Of a stretch of DNA of 64,000 bases, positions 33,436-41,880 are shown piece by piece (position 1 is the stretch's first letter; each line of letters begins with the position of its first letter). The notes beneath the pieces were generated by a model. That model was not told the DNA's origin, made no database searches, and saw only the letters and a list, made by a program, of their open reading frames with translations. The translations under genes and the position numbers were made by a program. The DNA is from Streptomyces sp. NBC_00483 (lineage in GTDB: Bacteria > Actinomycetota > Actinomycetes > Streptomycetales > Streptomycetaceae). The stretch covers positions 806,001 through 870,000 of the forward strand of contig NZ_CP107880.1 in NCBI RefSeq assembly GCF_036013745.1, read 5' to 3'.

Positions 33436-33445
33436 AGGAGTACGC

Positions 33446-33964
33446 ATGAACGCCAGAAGGAAGACCGCCGCGCTCATCGGCGCGGCCCTGGCCCCGGTCA
33501 TCGCCGTCAGCCTTCCCGCCGGTTCGGCGAGCGCCCACGGCTACATCTCCACCCCGCCCAGCCGGCAGGCACAGTGCGCGGCAGGCACCGTCTCCTGCGG
33601 TGACATCACCTACGAACCGCAGAGCGTCGAAGGCCCCAAGGGACTGACGAGCTGTAGCGGCGGCAACAGCCGGTTCGCCGAACTCGACGACGACTCCAAG
33701 GGCTGGGTCGCCACACCGGTCTCCCGCAATGCCGCCTTCGAATGGAAGCTGACGGCGCAGCACGCCACCAGCACCTGGCAGTACTTCGTCGGCGGCCAGG
33801 AGATCGCCGAGTTCAACGACAACGGCGCGAAGCCGGGCGCCACGGTCACTCACCAGGTGGACTTCGGTTCACTGACGGGCCATCAAAAGGTCCTGGCCGT
33901 CTGGAACATCGCGGACACGACGAACGCGTTCTACTCCTGCATCGACGTGAACGTCGGCGGCTGA
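33446..33964 (+). CDS. Secreted AA10 lytic polysaccharide monooxygenase
   Basis: A 172-residue LPMO consisting only of a signal peptide and one AA10 domain. The signal is cleaved after ASA so that His31 (HGYISTPPSRQ) becomes the N-terminal residue. It forms the copper histidine brace with His106 (AQHATSTWQYF). Phe162 (NAFYSC) fills the axial position typical of chitin-active AA10 enzymes. Cysteines 44, 51, 70 and 165 can make two disulfides. It oxidatively cleaves crystalline chitin and boosts the chitinase encoded next. AAGGAG lies five bases before the ATG. Confidence 0.94.
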   Translation: MNARRKTAALIGAALAPVIAVSLPAGSASAHGYISTPPSRQAQCAAGTVSCGDITYEPQSVEGPKGLTSCSGGNSRFAELDDDSKGWVATPVSRNAAFEWKLTAQHATSTWQYFVGGQEIAEFNDNGAKPGATVTHQVDFGSLTGHQKVLAVWNIADTTNAFYSCIDVNVGG

Positions 33965-34084
33965 GCGAGCACCCCGGTACGGCGGCGCCGCGGGCCCTTC
34001 CCCCACGGCGGGCCCGTCCCGTCACGGCCGGCGGCGCCGTACCCCCCACCCCCACCACTCCCCCCTCGATCGGAGTGCTTTGCC

Positions 34085-34810
34085 ATGCGCCTCCGCACGC
34101 TCAGTCTGCTGACCGCGACCGCGACCGCCGCCGTCCTCGGGTCCCTGACCCTGGCCGGCCCCGCGTCCGCCGAAAAGGTCGACGCGCAGGCCGACTTCGT
34201 CGTCAGCCAGGGCCAGTTCGACCAGATGTTCCCGGGCCGGAACTCCTTCTACACGTACGAAGGCCTGACCGCCGCGCTCAGCGCCTACCCGGGGTTCACC
34301 GGGACGGGTAGCGACACCGTACGCAAGCAGGAGGCCGCGGCCTTCCTCGCCAACGTGAGCCACGAAACCGGCGGACTGGTCTATGTCGTCGAGCAGAACA
34401 CCGCCAACTACCCGCACTACTGCGACAGTTCACAGTCGTACGGCTGTCCGGCGGGCACCGACAAGTACTACGGACGTGGCCCGATCCAGCTCAGCTGGAA
34501 CTTCAACTACAAGGCCGCGGGCGACGCGCTCGGCATCGATCTGCTCCACAACCCCGATCTCGTGCAGAACGACGCGGCCGTCGCCTGGAAGACCGGCCTC
34601 TGGTACTGGAACACGCAGAGCGGTCCCGGCACCATGACCCCGCACAACGCCATGGTCAACGGTTCCGGATTCGGCGAGACCATCCGCAGCATCAACGGCA
34701 CCTTGGAGTGCAACGGGGCAAACCCCGGGCAGGTCCAGAGCCGTATCGACAACTACAAGAAGTTCAGCCAGATCCTCGGCGTCGACCCGGGCGCGAATCT
34801 GAGCTGCTGA
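34085..34810 (+). CDS. Secreted GH19 chitinase, single domain
   Basis: A 241-residue enzyme with a signal peptide (residues 1-29, ending PASA) and a GH19 catalytic domain. Catalytic acid Glu94 is in VSHETGG and base Glu103 in VVEQN, nine residues apart as in Streptomyces ChiC. YYGRGPIQLSWNFNYKAAG is the family signature. Unlike ChiC it has no carbohydrate-binding domain. It hydrolyses chitin with inversion and often shows antifungal activity. It follows the LPMO by 120 bases, probably in the same DasR-controlled unit. Confidence 0.94.
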   Translation: MRLRTLSLLTATATAAVLGSLTLAGPASAEKVDAQADFVVSQGQFDQMFPGRNSFYTYEGLTAALSAYPGFTGTGSDTVRKQEAAAFLANVSHETGGLVYVVEQNTANYPHYCDSSQSYGCPAGTDKYYGRGPIQLSWNFNYKAAGDALGIDLLHNPDLVQNDAAVAWKTGLWYWNTQSGPGTMTPHNAMVNGSGFGETIRSINGTLECNGANPGQVQSRIDNYKKFSQILGVDPGANLSC

Positions 34811-34954
34811 GCCGAAAACAGGGTGTCGGCGCCGTCATGGTGTGCCGAGCCACGTGCCGGGAAGTCGTCCTCGAGGTGCGCCGAGTGATCAATATGCACA
34901 GACTCGGCCCTGACGAGCAGAGATGAGGACGACAGCGAGAGGCGGCATCGGCAC

Positions 34955-36490
34955 GTGGCCCACACACCTTCTGACGGCCCGACCCCCAGAGGCCGCAAGC
35001 GTATGCCGGAGACAGTCGCGGGCATGCCCCAGCATGTGCGCGAGGAACTGGCTCGCCGGCTGCGACGCACCAAGCGGGCCTATCGCAAGCAGGACGTCCA
35101 GGTCGTCGAGAAACCCCTGCTCAAGCGGGCTGTCGGCGCCTCGGCGCTCGGCAACTGCATGGAGTGGTTCGACTTCGGTGTCTACAGCTATCTCGCAGCC
35201 ACCATCGGCAAAGTGTTCTTCCCGGGCGCCTCTCCGGGTGCCCAGCTGATCTCGTCCTTCGCAACATTTGCTGCCGCATTCGTGGTGCGACCGCTCGGCG
35301 GCCTGGTGTTCGGCCCGCTCGGTGACCGGATCGGGCGGCAGAAGGTACTCGCCACCACCATGATCATGATGGCGGCGGGAACGTTCTCGATCGGACTCAT
35401 CCCGAGCTACGCGACCATCGGCATCGCCGCTCCGATTCTTCTGCTGCTCGCCCGAATGGTGCAAGGCTTCTCGACCGGTGGCGAATACGGCGGTGCCACC
35501 ACCTTCGTCGCCGAGTATTCGCCGGACCGACGGCGCGGCTTCCTCTCCAGCTGGCTCGACTTCGGCACCTTCGTCGGCTACGCCCTGGGCTCCGCGCTGG
35601 TCACCGTGTTGAACGTGGTCCTCACGGACGACCAGATGCTGACCTGGGGCTGGCGCCTGCCGTTCCTGATCGCGGGACCGCTGGGCATCATCGGCCTCTA
35701 CATGCGGCTGAAGCTGGAGGAGTCCCCCGCCTTCCAGCAACAGCTCGACGAACACGAGAAGAGCCTCGCCCAGGACTCGGTCGGCAGTGAGTTCAAGACC
35801 ATCATCCGTGAGCACTGGCGCCCCCTGCTGGTGTGCATGGGCCTGGTCCTGCTCTACAACGTCACGAACTACATGGTCACCGGCTATCTGCCGACCTATC
35901 AGACGGAAACGCTGGACCGCTCCAGTACCTCGGCGGACATCCTGGTGCTCATCGGCATGGTGTGGATCGTCCTTCTCATCACGTTCCTCGGGCGCCTCAG
36001 CGACCACATCGGCAGGCGCCCCCTGTACGCGGGCGCGGCAGTCGCCATGATCATCCTCGCCATCCCCGCCTTCCTCCTCATCAAGGCGCAGGGCACCTGG
36101 CCACCCATCTTCGGCGTGCTGATCCTCTCGACGCTCCTTGCGTGCTTCGCCGCGCCGAGCGCCGCAACGCTCCCCGCGCTGTTCCCCACCGCGGTGCGGT
36201 ACGCGGCGATGGGCATCGGCTTCAACTTCGCCGTGGCGGCGTTCGGAGGCACCACCCCGCTGGTGACAGAGGCGCTGGTGAACGCGACCGGCGACAAGCT
36301 GGTGCCCGCCTACTACTTGATGGTGGCTGGAGTCATCGGCCTGGTGACCGTCAAGTTCCTGCCGGAGAGCGCCCAGTTGCCCCTCAGCGGGTCCCAGCCC
36401 ATGGTCGGTTCGGCGGAGGAACAGAAGGAACTCATCGACACGTCCCAGGACCTGTACCGGTACGCCAAGGAAGAGTCCTCGACGCGCTGA
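34955..36490 (+). CDS. MFS transporter, metabolite:H+ symporter (MHS) family
   Basis: A 511-residue, 12-span transporter. An N-terminal cytoplasmic part of about 55 charged residues is followed by ASALGNCMEWFDFGVYSYLA, the ProP/MHS hallmark. GPLGDRIGRQKVLATTMIMMA, QGFSTGGEYGGATTFVAEYSPDRRRGF and GRLSDHIGRRPLYAGAAVAM are also typical. Family members take up proline, betaine, citrate, ketoglutarate or shikimate with protons. GTG 34955 or ATG 35003 may be the start; neither has a strong ribosome site. Confidence 0.88.
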   Translation: MAHTPSDGPTPRGRKRMPETVAGMPQHVREELARRLRRTKRAYRKQDVQVVEKPLLKRAVGASALGNCMEWFDFGVYSYLAATIGKVFFPGASPGAQLISSFATFAAAFVVRPLGGLVFGPLGDRIGRQKVLATTMIMMAAGTFSIGLIPSYATIGIAAPILLLLARMVQGFSTGGEYGGATTFVAEYSPDRRRGFLSSWLDFGTFVGYALGSALVTVLNVVLTDDQMLTWGWRLPFLIAGPLGIIGLYMRLKLEESPAFQQQLDEHEKSLAQDSVGSEFKTIIREHWRPLLVCMGLVLLYNVTNYMVTGYLPTYQTETLDRSSTSADILVLIGMVWIVLLITFLGRLSDHIGRRPLYAGAAVAMIILAIPAFLLIKAQGTWPPIFGVLILSTLLACFAAPSAATLPALFPTAVRYAAMGIGFNFAVAAFGGTTPLVTEALVNATGDKLVPAYYLMVAGVIGLVTVKFLPESAQLPLSGSQPMVGSAEEQKELIDTSQDLYRYAKEESSTR

Positions 36491-36503
36491 CCACGCTCGA
36501 CGA

Positions 36504-37352
36504 TCAGCGGTGGAACCGGGGGTCCGGTTGGCGCCGGGTGGCGTGGATGGAGCCGAGCAGATCGAGGGACTGGGCGCTGGGGCTGCCCGGGTCGGCGTGG
36601 TAGATGACGAGCTGCTGGCCCGGCGCTTCGCGTACGTCGAAGGCCTGGTAGTTGAGCGTGAGGGCACCCACGTCCGGGTGGAGGAAGTGTTTGGCGTCCT
36701 GGGTCTTTCCGCGCACGGTGTGGGCGTTCCAGAGGCGGGCGAAGTCCGCGCTGTGCTCGGTCAGGGTGCGGACGAGCTCGCGCAGCCGTGGGCTGTCCGG
36801 GTCGAATCCGGTTGCCTCGCGGAGGTTGGCGACGGTGGCCTGTGCCGCCCGGTCCCAGTCCGCGTAGAAGGTACGGCCCGCGGGGTCGAGGAAGGCCATG
36901 CGGGCCAAGTTGTCCGCCGGCTCGAACGGGGCGTAGAGGGCATCGGCCAGGGCGTTGACCGCGAGGAGGTCCAGGGTCCGGTTCATGACGAACGCCGGCG
37001 TGTTCGCGTAGCCGTCCATCAGCTGGCGCAGCGCCGGGCCGACCCGCTCGGCGGCGTGGACGGAGGGCCGGTCGTCCGGCGTGGCCCCGGCCAGTCGGTA
37101 CAGGTGTGTGCGGGCGTCCGCGTCGAGGCGCAGCGCGCGGCTGAGGGCGTCGACCACCTGGGCCGAGGGACGGCGTTCGCGTCCTTGTTCCAGGCGGGTG
37201 TAGTAGTCGGCGTTCACTCCGGCCAGGACGGCGACCTCCTCGCGGCGCAGTCCGGCGACTCTGCGGGCCCCATGGCTCGCCATACCGACGTCCTCCGGCT
37301 GAAGGCCGGCTCGGCGTGTGCGCAGGAAGTCTCCCAGGAGGTTGTCGTCCAT
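36504..37352 (-). CDS. XRE-family regulator with MmyB-like ligand domain
   Basis: A 282-residue regulator. The N-terminal helix-turn-helix (LGDFLRTRRAGLQPEDVG; GLRREEVAVLAGVNADYYTRLEQGRER) is followed by the MmyB-type PAS-like domain (ANTPAFVMNRTLDLLAVNALADALYAP; GALTLNYQAFDVREAPGQQLVIYHADPGS). These regulators are common in Streptomyces and often control an adjacent oxidoreductase. Here an SDR gene is divergent, and a perfect 15-bp inverted repeat lies between. Confidence 0.9.
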   Translation of the reverse strand: MDDNLLGDFLRTRRAGLQPEDVGMASHGARRVAGLRREEVAVLAGVNADYYTRLEQGRERRPSAQVVDALSRALRLDADARTHLYRLAGATPDDRPSVHAAERVGPALRQLMDGYANTPAFVMNRTLDLLAVNALADALYAPFEPADNLARMAFLDPAGRTFYADWDRAAQATVANLREATGFDPDSPRLRELVRTLTEHSADFARLWNAHTVRGKTQDAKHFLHPDVGALTLNYQAFDVREAPGQQLVIYHADPGSPSAQSLDLLGSIHATRRQPDPRFHR

Positions 37353-37377
37353 GCGTTCAGGCTAGGCGGCGGCCGGA

Positions 37378-37412
37378 TGTGCTGCCTGGGTGTGCTGCAC
37401 CCAGGCAGCACA
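37378..37412. promoter_or_regulatory. Perfect 15-bp inverted repeat, likely XRE operator
   Basis: tgtgctgcctgggtg and its exact complement around five bases (tgctg), 26 bases upstream of the regulator start and 165 before the SDR start. Position between divergent regulator and enzyme genes favours an operator, although it could also form a hairpin. Confidence 0.6.
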
Positions 37413-37576
37413 CGTCCTGGTTGATGGCCACTGACCTGCGCAGACTCGGTGCGGCGGGAAGAACCGCAGCGTTCGAGGAGAGCGGGAGCGGTCGTCATCG
37501 TAGGCGGGCCAAGAGCCCCAACACAGCAGTCCGCCAGTCATCCAGTCGGCATCAACGAGAAACAAGGACTCCACCC

Positions 37577-38335
37577 ATGACGGGACAACGACTTGACGGC
37601 AAGGTCGCCCTGATCACCGGCGCGACCGGCGGCCTCGGTACAGCGACCGCCGAGCTCTTCGCCCGCGAAGGCGCCCGGCTGGTGATCACCGATGTCGCCG
37701 AAGGTCCCCTGCGGGACCTGTCCGACCGGATCGGGGCACACGGTGCGGAGGTCGTCGCCGCCCACCTCGATGTCTCCTCCGCGCGGGAATGGGACGAGGT
37801 GATCACCCTCGTACGGGACCGATTCGGAACCCTGGACGTGCTCGTGAACCTCGCCGGCATCGTGGACTGGCCAGGCGTCGAGGACACGCGGGAAGAGGCT
37901 TGGGACCGCGTCATCGACGTGAACCAGAAGGGCACATGGCTCGGCATGAAGGCATCGTTGCCGCTCCTGCGCGCGAGCGGCAACGCGTCGGTGATCAATA
38001 CGTCGTCGGTACTCGGCCTGGTGGGAAGCGGTGCGGCTGCGGCCTACCAAGCGTCCAAGGGGGCCGTGCGCCTGTTGAGCAAGACCGCCGCGGTCGAGTA
38101 CGCCCGGCAGGGAGTACGGATCAACTCGGTGCATCCCGGGGTGATCGCCACACCGATGATCCAGGAAATCCTGGACGACCAGGGCGACCAGCAGCCGGAC
38201 ATCCGACGCACCCCGATGCGCCGCGCCGGCCGCGCCGACGAGATCGCCCCCGCGATCCTCTTTCTCGCCTGCGAAGACTCCTCGTTCGTCACCGGCTCGG
38301 AGCTGGTGGTCGACGGCGGACTCACCGCGCACTGA
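37577..38335 (+). CDS. Short-chain dehydrogenase/reductase
   Basis: A 252-residue classical SDR: cofactor motif LITGATGGLGTATAELF (about 12-28), VNLAGIVDW, catalytic INTSSVLG (Ser) with AAYQASKGAV (Tyr-x-x-x-Lys), and the C-terminal VTGSELVVDGGL. Asp after the second strand (LVITDVAE) predicts NAD(H) preference. Substrate unknown. AAGGA lies nine bases before the ATG. Probably regulated by the divergent XRE/MmyB protein. Confidence 0.92.
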   Translation: MTGQRLDGKVALITGATGGLGTATAELFAREGARLVITDVAEGPLRDLSDRIGAHGAEVVAAHLDVSSAREWDEVITLVRDRFGTLDVLVNLAGIVDWPGVEDTREEAWDRVIDVNQKGTWLGMKASLPLLRASGNASVINTSSVLGLVGSGAAAAYQASKGAVRLLSKTAAVEYARQGVRINSVHPGVIATPMIQEILDDQGDQQPDIRRTPMRRAGRADEIAPAILFLACEDSSFVTGSELVVDGGLTAH

Positions 38336-38376
38336 GCAGACCGACCGGGGCGCGCGGCGTCCACGACCGTCTGGCT

Positions 38377-38460
38377 GTGTCCACAGAAGCATCCGAATCC
38401 ACCGAGTTCGCCGGGAAGACCGCCCTTGTCACCGGGGCCACTCGGAAGACCGGCCTCGCC
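38377..38460 (+). pseudogene. N-terminal fragment of a second SDR
   Basis: From GTG 38377 the translation EFAGKTALVTGATRKTGLAL shows an SDR start and cofactor loop. It then loses all similarity after about 28 codons and runs into transposase-like sequence. It is a broken copy lying 41 bases downstream of the intact SDR. Confidence 0.55.
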
Positions 38461-38549
38461 CTGCTCGACCGGCCGCTCAACGCACCCCGAGACGTCGCGC
38501 GTTGCTCGGTCAGTGGCGGCGGACCAGCGGGAAGGGCCGGGCCCGGCCG

Positions 38550-38710
38550 GCCTGAGGAGGACGCCGAGACCTCGATGCTCGCGCTGCACCTGCTCCGGTT
38601 CGCGCTCGTGCACATCAACACCCTGCTGCCGCAGCGCGAGGGCCGGGCACAGCGGCAGTTGACCCGAGGTCGAGCCGCTTGCCCATATCCAGGCGGGAGC
38701 TCCGGTATTC
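38550..38710. mobile_element. Scar of Tn3-family transposase fragments
   Basis: On the + strand, 38565-38637 encodes EDAETSMLALHLLRFALVHINTLL, which resembles the C-terminal quarter of Tn3-type TnpA. On the - strand, about 38626-38700 encodes RLDMGKRLDLGSTAAVPGPR, which resembles the extreme C-terminus of Streptomyces Tn3-type TnpA. The two are in opposite orientation and abut, so at least one inversion or two insertions took place. Neither can make a transposase. The rest of 38336-38836 holds no gene I recognise. Confidence 0.5.
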
Positions 38711-38836
38711 AGGCTCTTCCGGCAGCAAAATCGACGTGAAGTCGTGGACGAGGACGTCGGATGCAGAACCGCAGTGGCGTACTACGGCCGCGAGGAACAT
38801 CGGTACAGCCGTGGCATTCAAGGCACGGCTGTGCGT

Positions 38837-39655
38837 CTATCCAGTCCTTGATGCCCTCTCGGACGGTCGACTACGAGCCCGCCCCGGCCCGTCCTGTTCT
38901 TCCCGCCCCTCTCGGTGCGCCGGCATCGGGGCCCCGGCCGCTGGCGGGAGGGCCGCGGCGATGCAGTCGAGGACGCGCTGGAGCCCGTGCCGGAACTGAC
39001 CTTCGCGGCTCAGGTGCGGCTGGCGCGCCTCCGTCACGATCTTGGTGAAGATCGGGTACTCCCCGCTTTTCACCAGCCCGTCGATGTACGGGTAGCTCCG
39101 CTCCATCCATTCCGAGTCGCTGAGACCGCTGCGGCGGACTTCCCTGGCCGTGCTGATCTCCTCGCGGACGATGCCCTCGACGTAGCTGTTCAGCAGGGCC
39201 ACGAGGCCGAGGTTCTCGTCGATGGGGACGAAGGCGTCGAGTACGCCCATCAGCCCTTCGACCAAGCGCAGTTGGTTGGGGCCGAAGCTGGGGAGTGACC
39301 GCTGCACGGTGGCGATCCACGGGTGCCTCATCCACATGGTCCGCAGCCCGTCGGCGTAGCGGGTCAGGTCGGCGCGCCAGTCGCCCGAGGGCATGTCCGT
39401 GACGTCGATCTCGCCCATCACCTGGTCGGCCATGAGCTCGATCAGGTTCTCGCGGCTCGGGACATACCGGTAGAGCGACATCGCGCCGGCGCCGATCTCG
39501 GCGGCGATCCGCCGCATGGTGGCGGCTTCCAACCCCTCGGCGTCGGCGATCCGGACGGCCGCCTCGGTGATCTTCGCGCGGCTGTGGACGGGCGTCGGCC
39601 CGTAGGCCGAGCGCTCGGGCCGCATCCAGATGTTCACGTACTCGGCGTCGGTCAC
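38837..39655 (-). CDS. TetR-family regulator of the adjacent ABC exporter
   Basis: A 272-residue TetR regulator. Helix-turn-helix from HSRAKITEAAVRIADAEGLE to GAGAMSLYRYVPSREN; the long C-terminal TetR_C domain includes MWMRHPWIATVQRSLPSFGPNQLRLVEGLM. The C-terminus is Ala/Pro/Arg-rich (EGREEQDGPGRARSRPSER). GTG 39655 is chosen because AAGGAGG lies six bases upstream; an in-frame ATG at 39682 has no ribosome site. It is divergent from the drrAB-like pair, and two gtacccagt elements (about 39684-39692 and 39727-39735) lie between as operator candidates. Confidence 0.88.
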   Translation of the reverse strand: MTDAEYVNIWMRPERSAYGPTPVHSRAKITEAAVRIADAEGLEAATMRRIAAEIGAGAMSLYRYVPSRENLIELMADQVMGEIDVTDMPSGDWRADLTRYADGLRTMWMRHPWIATVQRSLPSFGPNQLRLVEGLMGVLDAFVPIDENLGLVALLNSYVEGIVREEISTAREVRRSGLSDSEWMERSYPYIDGLVKSGEYPIFTKIVTEARQPHLSREGQFRHGLQRVLDCIAAALPPAAGAPMPAHREGREEQDGPGRARSRPSERASRTG

Positions 39656-39744
39656 CGTTTCCACCTCCTTGGTTGCGTACATAGTACCCAGTCGTTTAGC
39701 GTGCCCGTCGAGACCGCGTACAAGGTACCCAGTGGAGGGGTCTT

Positions 39745-40686
39745 ATGCCTGATCCGATCGTGGTCGCCGAAGGGCTGCACAAGTCGTTCGGCGACAACCA
39801 CGCCCTGCGGGGTCTGGACCTGAGCGTCCCGAGAGGAAGAGTCTGTGGCGTGCTGGGGCCGAACGGCGCTGGCAAGACGACCGCAGTGCGCATCCTGGCC
39901 ACCTTGTCCGATCCCGACGCCGGGCACGCCCGCATCGCCGGACACGACGTCGTCCGCGAGGCCGGCAAGGTGCGCGCCAGGATCGGGCTCGCGGGCCAGC
40001 ACGCTGCCGTGGACGAGAAGCTCACCGGCCGCGGCAACCTGCGCATGTTCGGGCGCCTCTCCCACCTGTCCCGGCGTGAGGCACGACGACGGGCCGACGG
40101 GCTGCTCGAACGCTTCGACCTGATGGACGCCGCCGACCGGCAGGTCGCCGGCTACTCCGGTGGCATGCGCCGCCGCCTCGACTTGATCACCAGCCTCATC
40201 CTGCGCCCCGAGGTGCTCTTCCTGGATGAGCCGACCACGGGCCTGGATCCGCGCAGCCGCGGCGAGATCTGGGACAGCATCCGTGAGCTGGTGGCGGACG
40301 GCACCACGGTGCTGCTCACCACGCAGTACCTGGACGAGGCCGACCAACTGGCAGACGACATCGCCGTCGTCGACCACGGACAGGTGATCGCCACGGGCTC
40401 ACCCGACGAGTTGAAGGCCACCATCGGCGACCGCCTCGACGTCGAACTCGAAGACCCCGCCGCCCTGGACACGGCGGCGACCGTGCTGAAAACCCTGGCC
40501 GGAACCGATCCCACGGTGACCGCCGACCGGCTCAGCGTCGCCCTGCCGGGCGGCGGCTTCCGGCTCTTCGACGCCATGCGCGAGCTCGACCGCGCCGGGG
40601 TCGCCGCGGCTGATGTGCGGCTGCGCCGTCCCACCCTCGACGAGGTGTTCCTGCGCCTCACCGATCGGAAGGAACTGGTCCGATGA
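39745..40686 (+). CDS. DrrA-like ABC exporter ATP-binding protein
   Basis: A 313-residue ATPase of the daunorubicin-resistance type. Walker A GPNGAGKTT at 38-46, signature YSGGMRRRL from 137, Walker B VLFLDEPTTGLDP from 157, H-loop as TTQYLDEAD (a Gln-Tyr variant usual in DrrA). The C-terminal DUF4162-like tail includes RRPTLDEVFLRLT. It energises the permease that follows to pump a hydrophobic compound out. Stop overlaps the next start (ATGA). Confidence 0.92.
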   Translation: MPDPIVVAEGLHKSFGDNHALRGLDLSVPRGRVCGVLGPNGAGKTTAVRILATLSDPDAGHARIAGHDVVREAGKVRARIGLAGQHAAVDEKLTGRGNLRMFGRLSHLSRREARRRADGLLERFDLMDAADRQVAGYSGGMRRRLDLITSLILRPEVLFLDEPTTGLDPRSRGEIWDSIRELVADGTTVLLTTQYLDEADQLADDIAVVDHGQVIATGSPDELKATIGDRLDVELEDPAALDTAATVLKTLAGTDPTVTADRLSVALPGGGFRLFDAMRELDRAGVAAADVRLRRPTLDEVFLRLTDRKELVR

Positions 40687-41504
40687 CCGATCTCGCCCCG
40701 CCGCCGGGTCACCGCCTGCGATGGACGTTCACCGACGGTCTGACCCTGGTCGGCCGCGAGCTGGGACGGCTGCGGCACGCTCCCGGCGAGCTCGTTGCCG
40801 CTTTGATCTTCCCGGCCGTCATGGTCGTGCTCTTCGGGTACGTCTTCGGCAGCGCGATCCAAGTGCCGGACGGCGGCGACTACCGCGAGTACCTCATGCC
40901 GGGCCTGTTCGCGATGGTGACCTTCTCCGCGTGGTTGGGGGTCATGACGCGGATGGCCGCCGACGCCTCCCGCGGTGTGATGGACCGGTTCCGCTCCATG
41001 CCGATGGCGCGCTTGGCGGTGCCGTTCGGGCAGACCGGCGCCGACCTGCTGACCGGACTGCTGATGCTGGCCGTGATGGTGGGCACGGGCCTGCTGGTGG
41101 GCTGGCAGCCGCACCGCGGCCTGATCCCCACCGCCCAGGCGTTCCTGCTGATGATCGTGCTGCGGTACGCGCTGAGCTGGGTGGGTGTCTATGTGGGTCT
41201 CGCGGTGAAGAACGACCAGGTCGCCGACGCGATGGTGCCGCTGGGCCTGCCGTTCACGATGCTGTCGAACGCGTTCGTCCCGACCGACGGGATGCCGGGG
41301 TGGCTGCGCTTCCTGGCCGACTGGAACCCGGTGAGCGCGCTCACCGCCGCCGCACGGGAGCTGTTCGGCAACCCGGGCACCCCGTCCGGAGACGTGGCCT
41401 GGCCACTGGCGCATCCGGTGACCACTGTCCTGCTCTGGTCGTCCGCGCTTCTGGTGATCTTCGTCCCGCTGTCGCTCCGCGCCTACATGCGCAGAGGACG
41501 CTGA
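40683..41504 (+). CDS. DrrB-like ABC-2 exporter permease
   Basis: A 273-residue ABC-2 membrane protein with about six spans and the motif MPGLFAMVTFSAWLGVMTRMAADASRGVMDRFRSMPMAR, typical of DrrB. The second conserved region is PFTMLSNAFVPTDGMPGWLRFLADWNPVSALTAAARELFG. It partners the preceding ATPase; the exported substrate is unknown, and no antibiotic biosynthesis genes are close. Confidence 0.92.
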   Translation: MTDLAPPPGHRLRWTFTDGLTLVGRELGRLRHAPGELVAALIFPAVMVVLFGYVFGSAIQVPDGGDYREYLMPGLFAMVTFSAWLGVMTRMAADASRGVMDRFRSMPMARLAVPFGQTGADLLTGLLMLAVMVGTGLLVGWQPHRGLIPTAQAFLLMIVLRYALSWVGVYVGLAVKNDQVADAMVPLGLPFTMLSNAFVPTDGMPGWLRFLADWNPVSALTAAARELFGNPGTPSGDVAWPLAHPVTTVLLWSSALLVIFVPLSLRAYMRRGR

Positions 41505-41588
41505 CCACTCCAGGCATCTGCCCCGCAGACCGATCGCCGCTCACCGCGCCAGAGCGGCGCTCAACGACACCGACGCCATGGAGACGTC

Positions 41589-41878
41589 ATGAGCTTGTTC
41601 CGGCTCGACGCCAGCATCCTTCCCGGCACATCCGACAGCGCCGAACTCGCCGACCTCTTGGAATCGGAGTGGACCGCAGTCCACCGCGACGCGACGGTGG
41701 TACGCCGCCATCTGGGCACCGACCCACTGCCCGCCGAAGCCTGGGCACATGCCCACACCGCAATGCGACGCCCGGACCCGACCGCACTCCCGCCCAGCGC
41801 GACGCGCTCACCCTCGCTGGGTCGCTCACCGCGGAACTCGATGCCGCCTGGGCGGTGGTGCTCGCCGTGCCCTCCCCA
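41589..41878 (+). pseudogene. FMN-dependent NADH-azoreductase remnant
   Basis: ATG 41589, with GGAG five bases upstream, opens an AzoR-like N-terminus (MSLFRLDASILPGTSDSAELADL; TVVRRHLGTDPLPAEAWAHA). Near 41770 the similarity moves to another frame (RTPAQRDALTLAGSLTAELD, then AAWAVVLAVP). It stops at about 41878, where the convergent GH43 gene ends. Thus it is frameshifted and has lost its C-terminal half. The break coincides with the border of the carbohydrate island. Confidence 0.65.
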
Positions 41879-41880
41879 CC

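Noticed and set aside
39684..39735. A precise TetR operator for the DrrAB locus
   Set aside because: Two gtacccagt elements are visible but they are direct, not inverted, repeats and the distance is large; mentioned with the TetR gene only.
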